Shown piece after piece: positions 52,482-64,000 of a stretch of DNA of 64,000 nt (the stretch's first letter is position 1; every line of letters starts with the position of its first letter). Source of the stretch: Dermacentor variabilis (taxonomy: Eukaryota > Arthropoda > Arachnida > Ixodida > Ixodidae); the NCBI RefSeq assembly GCF_050947875.1, contig NW_027460401.1, positions 1,612,001 through 1,676,000 on the forward strand, given 5' to 3'. Both the position numbers and the translations under genes were made by a program. The notes under the pieces are model-generated. The model searched no databases, was not told the DNA's origin, and worked only from the letters and a program-made list of their open reading frames with translations.

Positions 52482-52648
52482 TGTTACGTAGGAAGACACC
52501 GACGAAAAGCTATTTACAAGTATATTTACAAGGCTACAAGGCAATACGCTGCGCTTGGCCAAGAGGCAACAGCCCGCGCTAGCTTCTAATCGTCGTCGTC
52601 GTCTTCACACTGCTCGCCTTTCGTGATGGCACATACTGTGCCGTAGCA
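52482..52648 (-). repeat. 5' LTR of the young Gypsy
   Basis: 167 bp, the same ends. It is short for Gypsy LTRs. CATCACGAAAGGCGAGCAGT on the minus strand lies in the leading part. I could not place a promoter. Confidence 0.98.
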
Positions 52649-53425
52649 ATATTGCCTTGCTTAGTAACTCAGGGGACCAATTGCAATGCATGCTCACTGA
52701 CCTGGAGAGGCAAAGCAGAAGAGTGGGTCTAAAAATTAATATGCAGAAAACTAAAGTAATGCTTAACAGTCTCGGGAGAGAACAGCAATTTACAATAGGC
52801 AGCGAGGCACTCGAAGTCGTAAGGGAATACATCTACTTAGGGCAGGTAGTGACTGCGGATCCGGATCATGAGACGGAAATAATCAGAAGAATAAGACTGG
52901 GCTCGAGTGCGTTTGGCAGGCATTCCCAAATCATGAACAGCAGGTTGCCGTTATCCCTCAAGAGAAAAGTGTATAATAGCTGTGTCTTACCAGTCCTCAC
53001 CTACGGGGCAGAAGCCTGGAGGCTTACGAAAAGGGTTCTACTCAAATTGAGGACGACGCAACGAGCTATGGAAAGAAGAATGATAGGTGTAACTTTAAGG
53101 GATAAGAAAAGAGCAGATTGGGTGAGGGAAGAAATGCGAGATAATGACATCTTAGTTGAAATCAAGAAAAAGAAATGGGCATGGGCAGGACATGTAATGA
53201 GGAGGGAAGATAACCGATGGTCATTAAGGGTTGCGGACAGGATTCCAAGGGAAGGGAAGCGTAGCAGGCGGCGGCAGAAAGTTAGGTGGGCGGATGAGAT
53301 TAAGAAGTTAGCAGGAACGGCACGGCCACAATTAGTACATGGCCGGGGTTGTTGGAGAAGTCTGGGAGAGGCCTTTGCCCTGCAGTGGGCGTGATCAGGC
53401 TGATGATGATGATGATGATGGTATC
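52649..53425 (+). mobile_element. RTE-clade LINE, copy 3, part after the Gypsy insertion
   Basis: Resumes at ATATTGCCTTGCTTAGTAAC, exactly where the RT was broken. It ends in the (ATG)n run at 53402-53425. Confidence 0.93.
52657..53394 (+). pseudogene. RTE RT C-terminal part and C-terminal domain, open
   Basis: A 245-residue uninterrupted segment: LSNSGDQLQCMLTDLERQ, KINMQKTKVMLNSL, LPVLTYGAEAWRLTKR, RAMERRMIGVTLRDKKRAD, AWAGHVMRREDNRWSLRV, and a Trp-Arg-Ser-Leu-Gly-Glu end near the stop at 53392. It is much better preserved than copies 1 and 2 but lacks the rest of the protein because of the Gypsy and the 5' truncation. Confidence 0.92.
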
Positions 53426-53571
53426 TAGTGAGGCGAGTAGCAGTGCCATTGGCAGAATTCGAGGGCAGTAAATGGGATATATTATACGATAAAATATATA
53501 AGTTAGGAGGGCTAAAGAGGCATATAGTGTGCTAAAAACTGGCACGTCCTTTGATACCGGGGCTTAGCGCA
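53426..53571. other. short unique spacer between the LINE and the satellite
   Basis: 146 bases with no frame and no similarity to the satellite unit; AT-rich in the middle. Confidence 0.6.
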
Positions 53572-56500
53572 CTCCTGCAGCAGTGTACGAAGCGAGTGGG
53601 CGACTAAAAGTACATCTGCAATACTCTGCAGGTAAGCACGAGGAAATTCAACAAGTGCCCCAAGGTGGGAATCTACAGCGAAACCGCTCTTCGTGGACGC
53701 ATGGCCTGCATTGCAGCGGCAATTGGCGCATCGTCACAGCTCGATTGATCGCCGGAACCAGATATCCCAGAGTCGGCGCAGAAGGCTGGCTGGTGATCAC
53801 CGGCTGGCTTTATGAGAACTGGAATTCTGGTATCCTGTGCAGTCCGGCAGCAGTGTACGAAGCGAGTGGGCGACTAAAAGTACATCTGCAATCCTCTGCG
53901 GGCACGAGGAAATTCAACAAGTGGGGCTTGGTGGGAATCTACAGTGAAAGCGCACTTCTTCGACGCATGCCCTGCAGGGCACCGGGAACTACGCGCCTCG
54001 TCACAGCTGGATTGATCGCCGCAACGAGTTATCCCGGAGTCGGCGCAGAAGGCTGGCTGGTGATCCCCGGCTGGCTTTATAAGAACTGGAATACTAGTCT
54101 CCTGTGCAGTCCTGCAGCAGTGTACAAAGCGAGTGGGCGACTAAAAGCACATCTGCAATCCCCTGCAGGTAAGAACGAGGAAATTCAACAAGTGCCCCTT
54201 GGTGGGAATCTACAGCGAAAGCGTTCTTCGTCGACGCATGTCCTGCAGTGCACCGGGAACTGGCGCCTCGTCACAATTCGATTGATTGCCGGAACGAGAT
54301 ATCCCGGAGTCGGCGCGGAAGGCTGGCTGGTGATCACCGGCTGGCTTTATAAGAACTGGAATTTTGGTCTCCTGTGCAGTCCGGCAGCAGTGTAAGAAAC
54401 GAGTGGGCGACAAAAAGTACATCTGCAATCCTCTGCAGGTAAGCACGAGGAAATTCAACAAGTGCCCCTTGGTGGGATTCTAAAGCGAAAGGGCTCTTCG
54501 TCGACGCATGGCCTGCAGTGCACCGGCCACTGGCGCCTCGTCACAGCTCGATTGATGACGGAACCAGATATCCCGGAGTCGGCGCAGAAGGCTGGCTGGT
54601 GATCACCGGCTGGTTTTATAAGAACTGGAATTCTGGTATCCTGTGCAGTCCGCCAACAGTGTACGAAGCGAGTAGGCGACTAAAAACACATCTGCAATCC
54701 TCTGCATCCACGAGGAAATTCAACAAGTGGGGCTTGGTACGAATCTACTGTGAAACCGCACTTCTTCAACGCATGGCCTGCAGGGCACCGGGAACTGGCG
54801 CCATGTCACAGCTGGATTGATCGCCGGAACGAATTATTCCGGAGTCGGCGCAGAAGGCTGGCTGGTGATCACCGGCTGGCTTTATAATTACTGGAATTCT
54901 AGTCTCGTGTGCAGTCCTGCAGCCGTGTACGAAGCGAGTGGGTGCCTAAAAGCACATCTGCAATCCTCTGCAGGTAAGCGCGAGGAAATTCAACCAGTGC
55001 CCCTTGGTGGGATTCTAAAGCGAAAGTGCTCTTCGTCGACGCATGGCCTGCAGTGCACCGGGAAAATGCGCCTCGTCACAGCTCAATTGATTGCCGGAAC
55101 GAGATATCCCGGAGTTGGCGCGGAAGGCTGGCTGGTGATCACCGGCTTGCTTTATAAGAACTGGAATTCTGGTCTCCAGTGCAGTGCGGCAGCAGTGTAC
55201 TAAACGAGTGGGCGACTAAAAGTACATCTGCAATCCTCTGCAGGTAAGCACGAGGAAATTCAACAAGTGCCCCTTGGTGGGATTCTAAAGCGAAATGGCT
55301 CTTCGTCGACGCATGGCCTGCAGTGCACCGGCCACTGGCGCCTCGTCACAGCTCGATTGATGCCGGAACCAGATATCCCGGAGTCGGCGCAGAAGGCTGG
55401 CTGGTGATCACCGGCTGGTTTTATAAGAACTGGAATTCTGGTATCCTGTGCAGTCCGGCAAAAGTGTACGAAGCGAGTGGGCGACTAAAAACACATCTGC
55501 AATCCTCTGCATCCACGAGGAAATTCAACAAGTGGGGCTTGGTGGGAATCTATTGTGAAACCGCACTTCTTCGACGCATGGCCTGCAGGGCACCGGGAAC
55601 TGGCGCCATGTCACAGCTGGATTGATCGCCGGAACGAGTTATCCTGGAGTCGGCCCAGAAGGCTGGCTGGTGATCACCGGCTGGCTTTATAAGAACTGGA
55701 ATTCTAGTCTCGTGTGCAGTCCTGCAGCCGTGTACGAAGCGAGTGGGTGCCTAAAAGCACATCTGCAATCATCTGCAGGTAAGCGCGAGGAAATTCAACC
55801 AGTGCCCCTTGGTGGGAATCTACAGCGAAACCGTCTTCGTCGACGGATGGCCTGCAGTGCACCTGTAACTGGCGCCTCGTCACAGCTCGATTGATCGCCA
55901 GAACGAGATATCCCGGAGTCGGCGCAGAAGGCTTGCTGGTGATCCCCGGCTTGCTTTATAGGAACTGGAATTCTAGTCTCCTGTGCAGTCCTGCAGCAGT
56001 GTACGAAACGAGTGGGCGACTAAAAGCACATCTGCAATCCTCTGTAGGTAAGCACGAGGAAATTCAACAAGAGCGCCTTGGTGGGAACCCGCAGCGAAAG
56101 CGCTCTTCTTCGACGTATGGCCTGCAGGGCACCGGGAAATGGCGCCTCGTCACACCTCGATTGATCGCCGGAACGAGATATCCCGGAGTCGGCGCAGAAG
56201 CCTGGCTGGTGATCCCCGGCTTGCTTTATAGGAACTGGAATTCCGGTATCCTATGCAGTCCGGCAAGAGTGTACGAAGCGAGTGGGCGACTAAAAACACA
56301 TCTGCAATCCTCTGCATCCACTAGGAAATTCAACAAGTGGGGCTTGGTGGGAATCTACAGTGAAACCGCACTTCTTCGACGCATGGCCTGCAGGGCACCG
56401 GGAACTGGCGCCTCGTCACGGCTGGATTGATCGCCGGAACGAGTTATCGCGGAGTCGGCGCAGAAGGCTGGCTGGTGATCCCCGGCTGGCTTTATGAGAA

Positions 56501-59500
56501 CTGGAATTCTAGTCTCCTGTGCAGTCCGGCAGCAGTGTACGAAGCGAATGGGCGACTAAAAGTACATCTGCAATCCTCTGCAGGTAAGCACAAGGAAATT
56601 CAACAGGTGCCCCTTGGTGGGAATCTACAGCGAAACGGCTCTTCGTCGACGCATGGCCTGCAGTGCACCGGCAACTGGCGCCTCGTCACAGCTCGATAGA
56701 TCGTCGGAACGAGATATCCCGGAGTCGGCGCAGAAGGCTGGCTGGTGTTCACCGGGTGGCTTTAAAAGAACTGGAATTCTGGTATCCTGTGCAGTCCGGC
56801 AGCAGTGTGCGAAGCGAGTGGGCGACTGAAAGTACATCTGAAATCCTCTGCAGGTGAGCTCAAGGAAATTCAACAGGTGCTCCTTGGTGGGAATCAACAG
56901 CGACACCACTCGTCGTGGACGCATGGCCTGCATTGCAGCGGCAACTGGCGCCTCGTCACAGCTCGATTGATCGATGGAACTAGATATCCCGGAGTCGGCG
57001 CAGAAGGCTGGCTGGTGATCCCCGGCTTGCTTTATAAGAACTGGAATTCTAGTCTCCTTTGCACACCTACAGGAGAGTACGAAGTGAGTGGGCGACTAAA
57101 AGTACATCTGAAATCCTCTGCAGGTGAGCTCAAGGAAATTCAACAGGTGCCCGTTGGTGGGAATCAACAGCGACACCACTCGTCGTGGACGCATGGCCTG
57201 CATTGCAGCGGCAACTGGCGCCTCGTCACAGCTCGATTGATCGCCGGAACGAGATATCCCGGAGTCGGCAGAGAAGGCTGGCTGGTGATCCCCGGCTAGT
57301 TTTATAAGAACTGGAATTCTAGGCTCCTGTGCATCCTGCAACAGTGTACGAAACGAGTGGGCGACTAAAAACACATCTTCAATCCTCTGCATCCACGAGG
57401 AAATTCAACAAGTGGGGCTTGGTGGGAATCTACAGTGAAAGCGCACTTCTTCGACGCATGTCCTGCAGTGCACCGGGAACTGGTGCCTCGTCACAGCTCG
57501 ATTGATTGCCGGAACGAGATATCACGGAGTCGGCGCGAAAGGCTGGCTGGTGATCACCGGCTGGCTTTATAAGAACTGGAATTCTAGTCTCGTGTGCAGT
57601 GCTGCAGCCGTGTACGAAGCGAGTGGGTGACTAAAAGTACATCGGCAATCCTCTGCAGGTAAGCACAAGGAAATTCAACAGGTGCCCCTTGGTGGGAATC
57701 TACAGCGACACCGCTCTTCGTCGACGCATGAGCTGCATTGCAGCGGTAGCTGTCGCCTCGTCACAGCTCGATTGATCGCCGGAACGAAATATCCCGGAGT
57801 CGGCACAGAAGGCTGGCTGGTGATCCCCGGCTGGCTTTATAAGAACTGGAATTCTAGTCTCCTGTGCAGTCCTGCAGCAGTGTACAAAGCGAGTGGGCGA
57901 CTAAAAGCACATCTGCAACCCTCTGCAGGTAAGCACGAGGAACTTCAACAAGAGCCCCTTGGTGGGAACCCGCAGCGAAACCGCCCTTCGTCGACGCATG
58001 GCCTGCATTGCAGCGGCAACTGGCGCCTCATCACAGCTCGATTGATCACTGGAACGACATATCCCGGTGTCGGAGCAGAAGGCTGGCTGGTGATCCCCGG
58101 CTGGCTCTATAAGAACTGGAATTCTAGTCTCCTTTGCAGTCCTACAGCAGTGTACGAAGCGAGTGGCGTACTAAAAGTACATCTGAAATCCTCTGCAGGT
58201 AAGAACGAGGAAATTCAACAAGTGCCCCTTGGTGGGAATCTAAAGCCAAAGGGCTCTTCGTCGACGCATGGCCTGCAGTGCACGGGCAACTGGCGCATCG
58301 TCACAGCTCGATTGATCGCCGGAACGAGATATTCCGGAGTCGGCACAGAAGGCTGGCTGGTGATCCCCGGCTAGCTTTATAAGAACTGGAATTCTCGTCT
58401 CCTGTGCAGTCTTGCAGCAGTGTACGAAGCGAGTGGGTGCCTAAAAGCACATCTGCAATCCTCTGCAGGTAAGCACGAAGAAATTCAACAAGTGCCCCTT
58501 GGTGGGAATCTACAGCGAAACCACCCTTCATCGACGCATGGCATGCAGTTCACCGGGATCTGGCGCCTCGTCACAGCTCGATTGATCACTGGAACGACAT
58601 ATCCCGGTGTCGGAGCAGAAGGCTGGCTGGTGATCTCCGGCTGGCTTTATAAGAACTGAAATTCTAGTCTCCTTTGCAGTCCTACACCAGTGTACGAAGC
58701 GAGTGGGCGACAAAAAGCATATCTGCAATCCTCTGCAGGTAAACACGAGGAAATTGAACAAGAGCCCCTTGGTGGAAACCGCCGCGAAACCGCTCTTCTT
58801 GGACGCATGGCCTGAATTGCAGCGGGAACTGGCGCCTCGTCTCAGCTCCATTGATCGCCGGAACGAGATATCTCGGAGTCGGCGTAGAATGCTGGTTGCT
58901 GATCCCCCGCTGGCTTTATAAGAACTTGAATTCTAGTCGCCTGTGCAGTCCTGTAGCAGTGTACGAAGTGAGCGGGCGACTAAAATACATCTACAATCCT
59001 CAGCAGGTAAGCACGAGGAAATGAGCAAGTGCTCCTTGCTAGGAACCTACAGCGAAACCGCTCTTCCTGGACGCTTGGCCCGCATTGCAGCGGGAACTGG
59101 CGCCTCGTCTCAGCTCCATTGATCGCCGGAACGAGATATCTCGGAGTCGGCGTAGAATGCTGGTTGCTGATCCCCCGCTGGCTTTATAAGAACTTGAATT
59201 CTAGTCTCCTGTGCAGTCCTGTAGCAGTGTACGAAGCGAGCGGGCGACTAAAATACATCTGCAATCCTCAGCAGGTAAGCACGAGGAAATGAGCAAGTGC
59301 CCCTTGGTGGGAATGTACAGCGAAACCGCTCTCCGTGGAAGCTTTGCCTGCTTTGCAGCGCGAACTGGCGCCTCGTCACAGTTCCATTGATCGCCGGAAC
59401 GAGATATCTCGGAGTCGGCGTAGAAGGCTGGCTGCTGATCCCCGGCGGGCTTTTTAAGAACTGGAATTCTAGTATCCTGTGCAGTCCGGCAGCAGAGTAT

Positions 59501-62500
59501 GAAGGGAGTGGGTGACTAAAAGTACATCTGCAATCCTCTGCAGGTAAGCACGAGGAAATTTAACAAGTGCCGCTTGGTGGGAATCTACAGCGAAATCGTT
59601 CTTTGTCGACGCATGGCCTGCAGTGCACCGGCAACTGGCGCACGTCACAGCTCGATTGATCGCCGAAACCAGATATATCGGAGTCGGCGCAGAAGTCTGG
59701 CTGCTGACCCCTGCTAGCTTTATCAGAATTGGAATTGTCAACTGTGCAGTCCGGCAGCAGTGTATGAAGCGAGTGGGCGACTAAAAGTAGATCTGCAATC
59801 CTCTGTAGGTAAGCACGAGGAAATTAAACAAGTGCTCCTTGGTGGGAACCTACAGCGCAACCGCTCTTCTTGGACACTTGGCCTGAATTGCAGCGGGAAC
59901 TGGCGCCTCGTGTCAGCTCCATTGATCGCCGGAACGAGATATCTCGCAGTTGGCGTCGAAGGGTGGCTGCTGATCCCCGGCTGGCTTTATAAAAAGTTGA
60001 ATACTAGTCTCCTGTGCAGTCCTGCAGCAGTATACGAAGCGAGTGGGCGACTAAAATACATCTGCAATCCTCTGCAGGTAAGCACGAGGAAATTCAACAG
60101 GTGCCCCTTGGTGGGAATCTACAGCGACACCGCACTTCTTCGACGCATGGCCTGCATTGCTGCGGCAACTGGTGCCTCGTCACAGCAAGATTGATCGCCG
60201 GAACTAAATATCGCGGAGTCGGCGCAGAATGCTGGCTAGTGATCCCTGATGGCTTTATAAGAACTGGAATTCTAGTCTCCTGTGCAGTCGTACAGCCGTG
60301 TACAAAGCGATTGGGCGACTAAATGTACATCTGAAATCCTCTGCAGGTAAGAACGTGGAAATTGAACAAGAGCGCCTTGGTGGGAAGCCGCAGCGAAAGC
60401 GCTCTTCGTCGACGCATGGCCTGCTGCGCAGCGGCAACTCGCGCCTCGTCACAGCTCGATTGATGGCGGAACCAGATATCCCGGAGTCGGCGCAGAAGGG
60501 TGGCTGGTGATCCCCGGCTGGCTTCATAAGAACTGGAATTCTGGTCTCCTGTGCACTCCTTCAGCAGTGTATGAAGCGAGTGGGCGACTAAAAACACATC
60601 TGCTAGCCTCTGCAGGCACGAGGAAATTCAAGGATTGGGGCTTGGTGGGAACCTACAGTGAAACAGCACTTCTTCGAGGCATGGCCTGCAGTGCACCGGG
60701 AACTGTCACCTCCTCAAAGCTCGATTGATCGCTGGAACGAGATGTGCCGGAGTCAGCGCTGAAGGCTGGCTGGTGATCTATGGCTGGCTTTATAAGAACT
60801 GGAATTCTAGACTCCTGTGCAGTCCTGCAGCAGTTTACAAAGCGAGTAGGCGACTAAAAGCACATCTGCAATCCTCTGCAGGTAAGCACGAGGAAATTCA
60901 ACAGGAGCCCCTTGGTGGGAACCCGCAGCGAAACCGCCCTTCGTCGACGCATGGCCTGCATTGCAGCGGCAGCTGGCGCCTCGTCACAGCTCGATTGATC
61001 GCCGGAACGAAATATCCCGGAGTCGGCGCAGAAGGCTGGCTGGTGATCCCCGGCTGGCTTCATAAGAACTGGAATTCTAGCCTCCTGTGTAGTCCTGCAG
61101 CAGTGTACAAAGCGAGTTGGCGACTAAATGCACATGTACAATACTCTGCAGGTAAGCACGAGGAAATTCCACATGAGCCCCTTGCTGGGAACCCGCAGCA
61201 AAACCGCCCTTCGTCGACACATGGCCTGCATTGCACCGGAAACTGGGGCCTCGTCACAGCTCGATTGATCGCCGGAACCAGATATCCCGTAGTCGGCGCA
61301 GAAGGCTGGCTGGTGATCCCCGGCTGGCTTTATAAGAACTGCAATTCTAGTCTCCTTTGCAGTCCTACAGCAGTGTACGAAGCGAGTGGGCGACTAAAAG
61401 TACATCTGCAATCCTCTGCAGGTTTGCACGAGGAAATTTAACAAGTGCCGCTTGGTGGGAATCTACAGTGAAAGCGGTCTTCGTCGACGCAGGGCTTGCA
61501 TTGCAGCGGCAACTGGCGCCTCGTCACAGCTCGATTGATCGCCAGAACCAGATATACCGGAGTCGGCGCAGAAATCTGGCTGCTGATCCCCGGCTGGCTT
61601 TATAAGAACTGGAATTCTGGTTTCCTGTGCACTCCTTCAGCAGTGTACGAAGCGAGTTGGCGACTAAAAGTACATCTGCAATCCTTTGCAGGTAAGCACG
61701 TAGAAATTCAATAAGTGCCGCTTGGTGGGAATCTGCAGGGAAACCGCTCTTCGTCGACGTATGGTCTGCAGTGCAGCGGCAACTGGCGCCTCGTGACAGC
61801 TCCATTGATCGCCGGAACGAGATATCTCGGAGTCGGCGTCGAATGCTGGTTGCTGATCCCCCGCTGGCTTTATAAGAACTTGAATTCTAGTCTGCTGTGC
61901 AGTCCTGCAGCAGTGTACGAAGCCAGTGGGCGACTAAAATACATTCCTCTGCAGGTAAGCGCGAGGAAATTCAACAAGTGCCCCTTGGTGGGAATGTACA
62001 GCGAAACCGCTCTTCGTGGATGCTTTGCCTGCTTTGCAGCGCGAACTGGCGCCTCGTCACAGTTCCATTGATCGCCGGAACGAGATATCTCGGAGCCGGC
62101 GCAGAAGGCTGGCTGCTGATCCCCGGCTGGCTTTTTAAGAACTGGAATTCTAGTATACTGTGCAGTCCGGCAGCAGAGTATGAAGGGAGTGGGTGACTAA
62201 ATGTACATCTGCAATCCTCTGCAGGTAAACACGAGGAAATTCAACAGGTGCCCCTTGGCGGGAATCTAGTGCGAAAGCGCTCTTCGCCGTTGCATGCCCT
62301 GCAGTGCTGCAGTGATTGGCGCCTCGTCACAGCTCGATTGGTTGCCGTAACGAGTTATCCCGGAGTCGGCGCAGAAGGCTGGTTGGTGATCACTGGCTGG
62401 TTTTATAAGAAATGGATGTATGGTCTCGTGTGCTGTCCCATCGCAGTGTATGAATCGAGTGGGCGACTAAAAGTACGTCTGCAATCCTCTGCAGGTATGC

Positions 62501-64000
62501 ACGACGAAATTCAACAAGTGCCCCTTCGTGGGAATCTGCAGCGAAACCGCGCTTCTTGGACGCCTGGCCTTCATTGCAGCGGCAACTCGCGCCTCGTCAC
62601 AGCTACATTGATCGCCGGAACGAGATATCCCGGAGACGGTGCAGAAGGCTGGCTGCTGACCCCGGTTGGCTTTATAAGCACTGTTATTCTGGTTTCCTGT
62701 GCAGTCATGCGGCACTGTACGAAGCGAGTGGGGGACTAAAAGTACATCTGCAATCCTCTGCAGGTAAGCACGAGGAAATTCAACAAGTGCCCCTTGGTGG
62801 GAATCTACAGCGAAACCGCTCTTCGTCGACGTATGGCCTGCAGTGCAGCGGCAACTGGCGCCTCGCCACAGCTCCATTGATCGCCGGAAAATGATACCTC
62901 GGAGTCGGTGTCGAAAGCTGGCTGCTGATCCCCGGCTGGCTTTATAAGAACTCGAATTGTCGTCTCCTGTGCAGTCCGGCAGCAGAGTATGAAGCGAGTG
63001 GGCGACTATAAGTACATCTGCAATCCTGTGCAGGTAAGCACGAGGAAATAAGCAAGTGCTCCTTGCTAGGAACCTACAGAGAAACCGCTCTTCCTGGACG
63101 CTTGGCCTGAATTGCAGCGGGAACTGGCGCCTCGTCTCAGCTCCATTGATCGCGTGAACGAGATGTCTCGGAGTCGGCGTCGAAGGCTGGCTGCTGATCC
63201 CCGGCTGGCTTTATAAGAACTTGAATTCTAGTCTCCTGTGCTGTCCTGCAGCAGGGTACGAAGCAAGTGGGCGACTAAAATACATCTGCAATCCTCTGCA
63301 GGTAAGCACGAGGAACTTCAACAGGTGCCCCTTGGTGAGAATCTAGAGCGAAACCGCTCTTCGTGGACGCAAGGCCTGCATTGCAGCGGCAACTGGCGCC
63401 TAGTCACAGCTCGATTGATCGCCGGAACGAAATATCCAGGAATAGGCGCAGAAGGCTGGCTGCTGGTGTCCGGCTGGCTTTATAAGAACTGGAATTCTGC
63501 TATCCTGTGTAGTCGGGGAGCTGTGTACGAAGCGAGTCGGCGACTAAAGTACATCTTGGGTCCTCTGCAGGTAAGCACGAGAAATTCAACAAGTGCCGCT
63601 TGGTGGGAATTTATAGCGAAACTGCTCTTCGTCGACGCATGGCCTGCAGTGCACCGGCAACTGGCGCCTCGTCACAGCTCGATTGGTCGCCGGAAGCAGA
63701 TATGCCGTAGTCGGCGCAGAAGTCTGGCTGCTGATCCCCGGCTGGCTTTATAGGAACTGGAATTGTCGTCTCCTGTGCAGTCCGGCAGCAGTGTATGAAG
63801 CGAGTGGGCGACTAAAAGTACATCTGCAATCCTGTGCAGGTAAGCACGAGGAAATTTAACAAGTGCCGCTTGGTGGGAATCTACAGCGAAAGCGCTCTTC
63901 GTCGACTTATGGCCTGCAGTGCAGCGGCAACTGGCGCCTCGTCACAGCTCTATTGATCGCCGGAACGAGATATCTCGGAGTCGGTGTGGAAAGCTGGCTG
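53572..64000 (+). repeat. satellite array, about 269-bp unit, about 39 copies
   Basis: The landmark GCGAGTGGGCGACTAAAA recurs at 53592, 53862, 54129, 54399, 54668, 54934, 55204, 55473, 55739, 56008 and 56278, spaced 266-270 bases, and likewise to the end of the window. Each unit has TACATCTGCAATCCTCTGCA, GGAAATTCAACAAGTGCC, GACGCATGGCCTGCA, ACTGGCGCCTCGTCACAGCT, GAGATATCCCGGAGTCGGCG, GGCTGGCTTTATAAGAACTG. Units differ by several percent, and by 4-base and smaller indels. The 90-codon frame is open across many units only because the unit is near 270 bases; indels break it often. The array continues past 64000. Confidence 0.98.
53592..56813 (+). repeat. three-unit higher-order repeat block inside the satellite
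   Basis: A marked unit variant (CTCTGCATCCACGAGG in place of CTCTGCAGGTAAGCACGAGG, with AGTGGGGCTTGG in place of AGTGCCCCTTGG) occurs at every third unit: 54668, 55473, 56278, with a partly similar one at 53862. Offsets are 805-806 bases. Neighbouring units also match their partners 805 bases away, so triplets were amplified as blocks. The pattern loosens after about 56800. Confidence 0.85.

Larger units (their letters stand above)
47521..52648 (-). mobile_element. Ty3/Gypsy LTR retrotransposon, young and nearly intact
   Basis: 167-bp LTRs that differ at one base, gag, protease and a long pol on the minus strand, total 5,128 bp, and a 4-bp ATAT duplication at both sides of the target (GATGATAT and ATATTGCC). 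It splits the RTE copy 3 between FADD and the following Ile-Ala. Only one obvious lesion is seen, an in-frame TAG between protease and RT. Confidence 0.98.

Noticed and set aside
53583..63753. Repeated 90-residue open frames as a tandem-repeat protein gene
   Set aside because: The unit length is close to 270 bases, so frames stay open by arithmetic; 4-base and 1-base indels switch the frame in many units and different frames are open in different units. It is better called a satellite, with a coding origin left open as a finding.

Overview
This 64-kb window looks like repeat-dense nuclear DNA of an ixodid (hard) tick. The evidence is a tRNA-derived SINE that I recognise as the tick Ruka type (9.1, 25.2 and 36.8 kb), together with an arthropod-type mix of CR1/Jockey-like, RTE and RNase H-bearing (I/R1-like) LINEs, Penelope-like fragments, Ty3/Gypsy elements, foldback elements and long (TA)n, (CA)n and (CACT)n microsatellites. 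Family names come from motif recognition by eye, with no database search. I see no intact single-copy host gene, rRNA gene, functional tRNA gene or CRISPR array.

Layout. 1-13.4 kb: sparse unique-looking DNA, MITE-like and SINE fragments, a frameshifted CR1-like LINE on the minus strand (3.75-6.78 kb), a foldback, a CpG-rich block (10.0-12.3 kb) and a (TC)n(CA)n tract. 13.4-19.6 kb: a broken RTE element, then an I/R1-like LINE with a MITE in it, then two Penelope C-terminal fragments facing tail to tail. 20.5-24.4 kb: a decayed three-exon gene on the minus strand with a SWIM zinc finger and a YqaJ-type nuclease domain; the exons are joined by recognisable introns and one intron holds a ~0.9-kb foldback. 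24.8-35.9 kb: microsatellites, a dispersed ~200-bp repeat, a second RTE copy, SINE, CR1-like LINE and Penelope pieces. 35.9-46.8 kb: an old Ty3/Gypsy element (418-bp LTRs, roughly 5% different) inserted in a (TA)n tract and itself hit by a complete-looking LINE, a SINE with a 12-bp target duplication and a truncated LINE. 47.2-53.4 kb: a third RTE copy split by a young Ty3/Gypsy element (167-bp LTRs differing at one base, 4-bp target duplication), whose reading frames are nearly whole. 53.6-64.0 kb: a satellite array of ~269-bp units (about 39 copies, running off the window) with local 3-unit higher-order structure.

How the parts relate. Nesting gives a relative clock: the (TA)n-associated repeat is older than the 418-bp-LTR Gypsy, which is older than the LINE and SINE inside it; the 167-bp-LTR Gypsy is recent. 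The only elements here that could still encode near-complete machinery are in the young Gypsy, and even it carries an in-frame stop between protease and reverse transcriptase. The most interesting items are the SWIM-YqaJ split gene, the relation between the old Gypsy's LTR and a microsatellite-linked dispersed repeat, and the higher-order satellite whose units each carry splice-site-like and TATA-like motifs.
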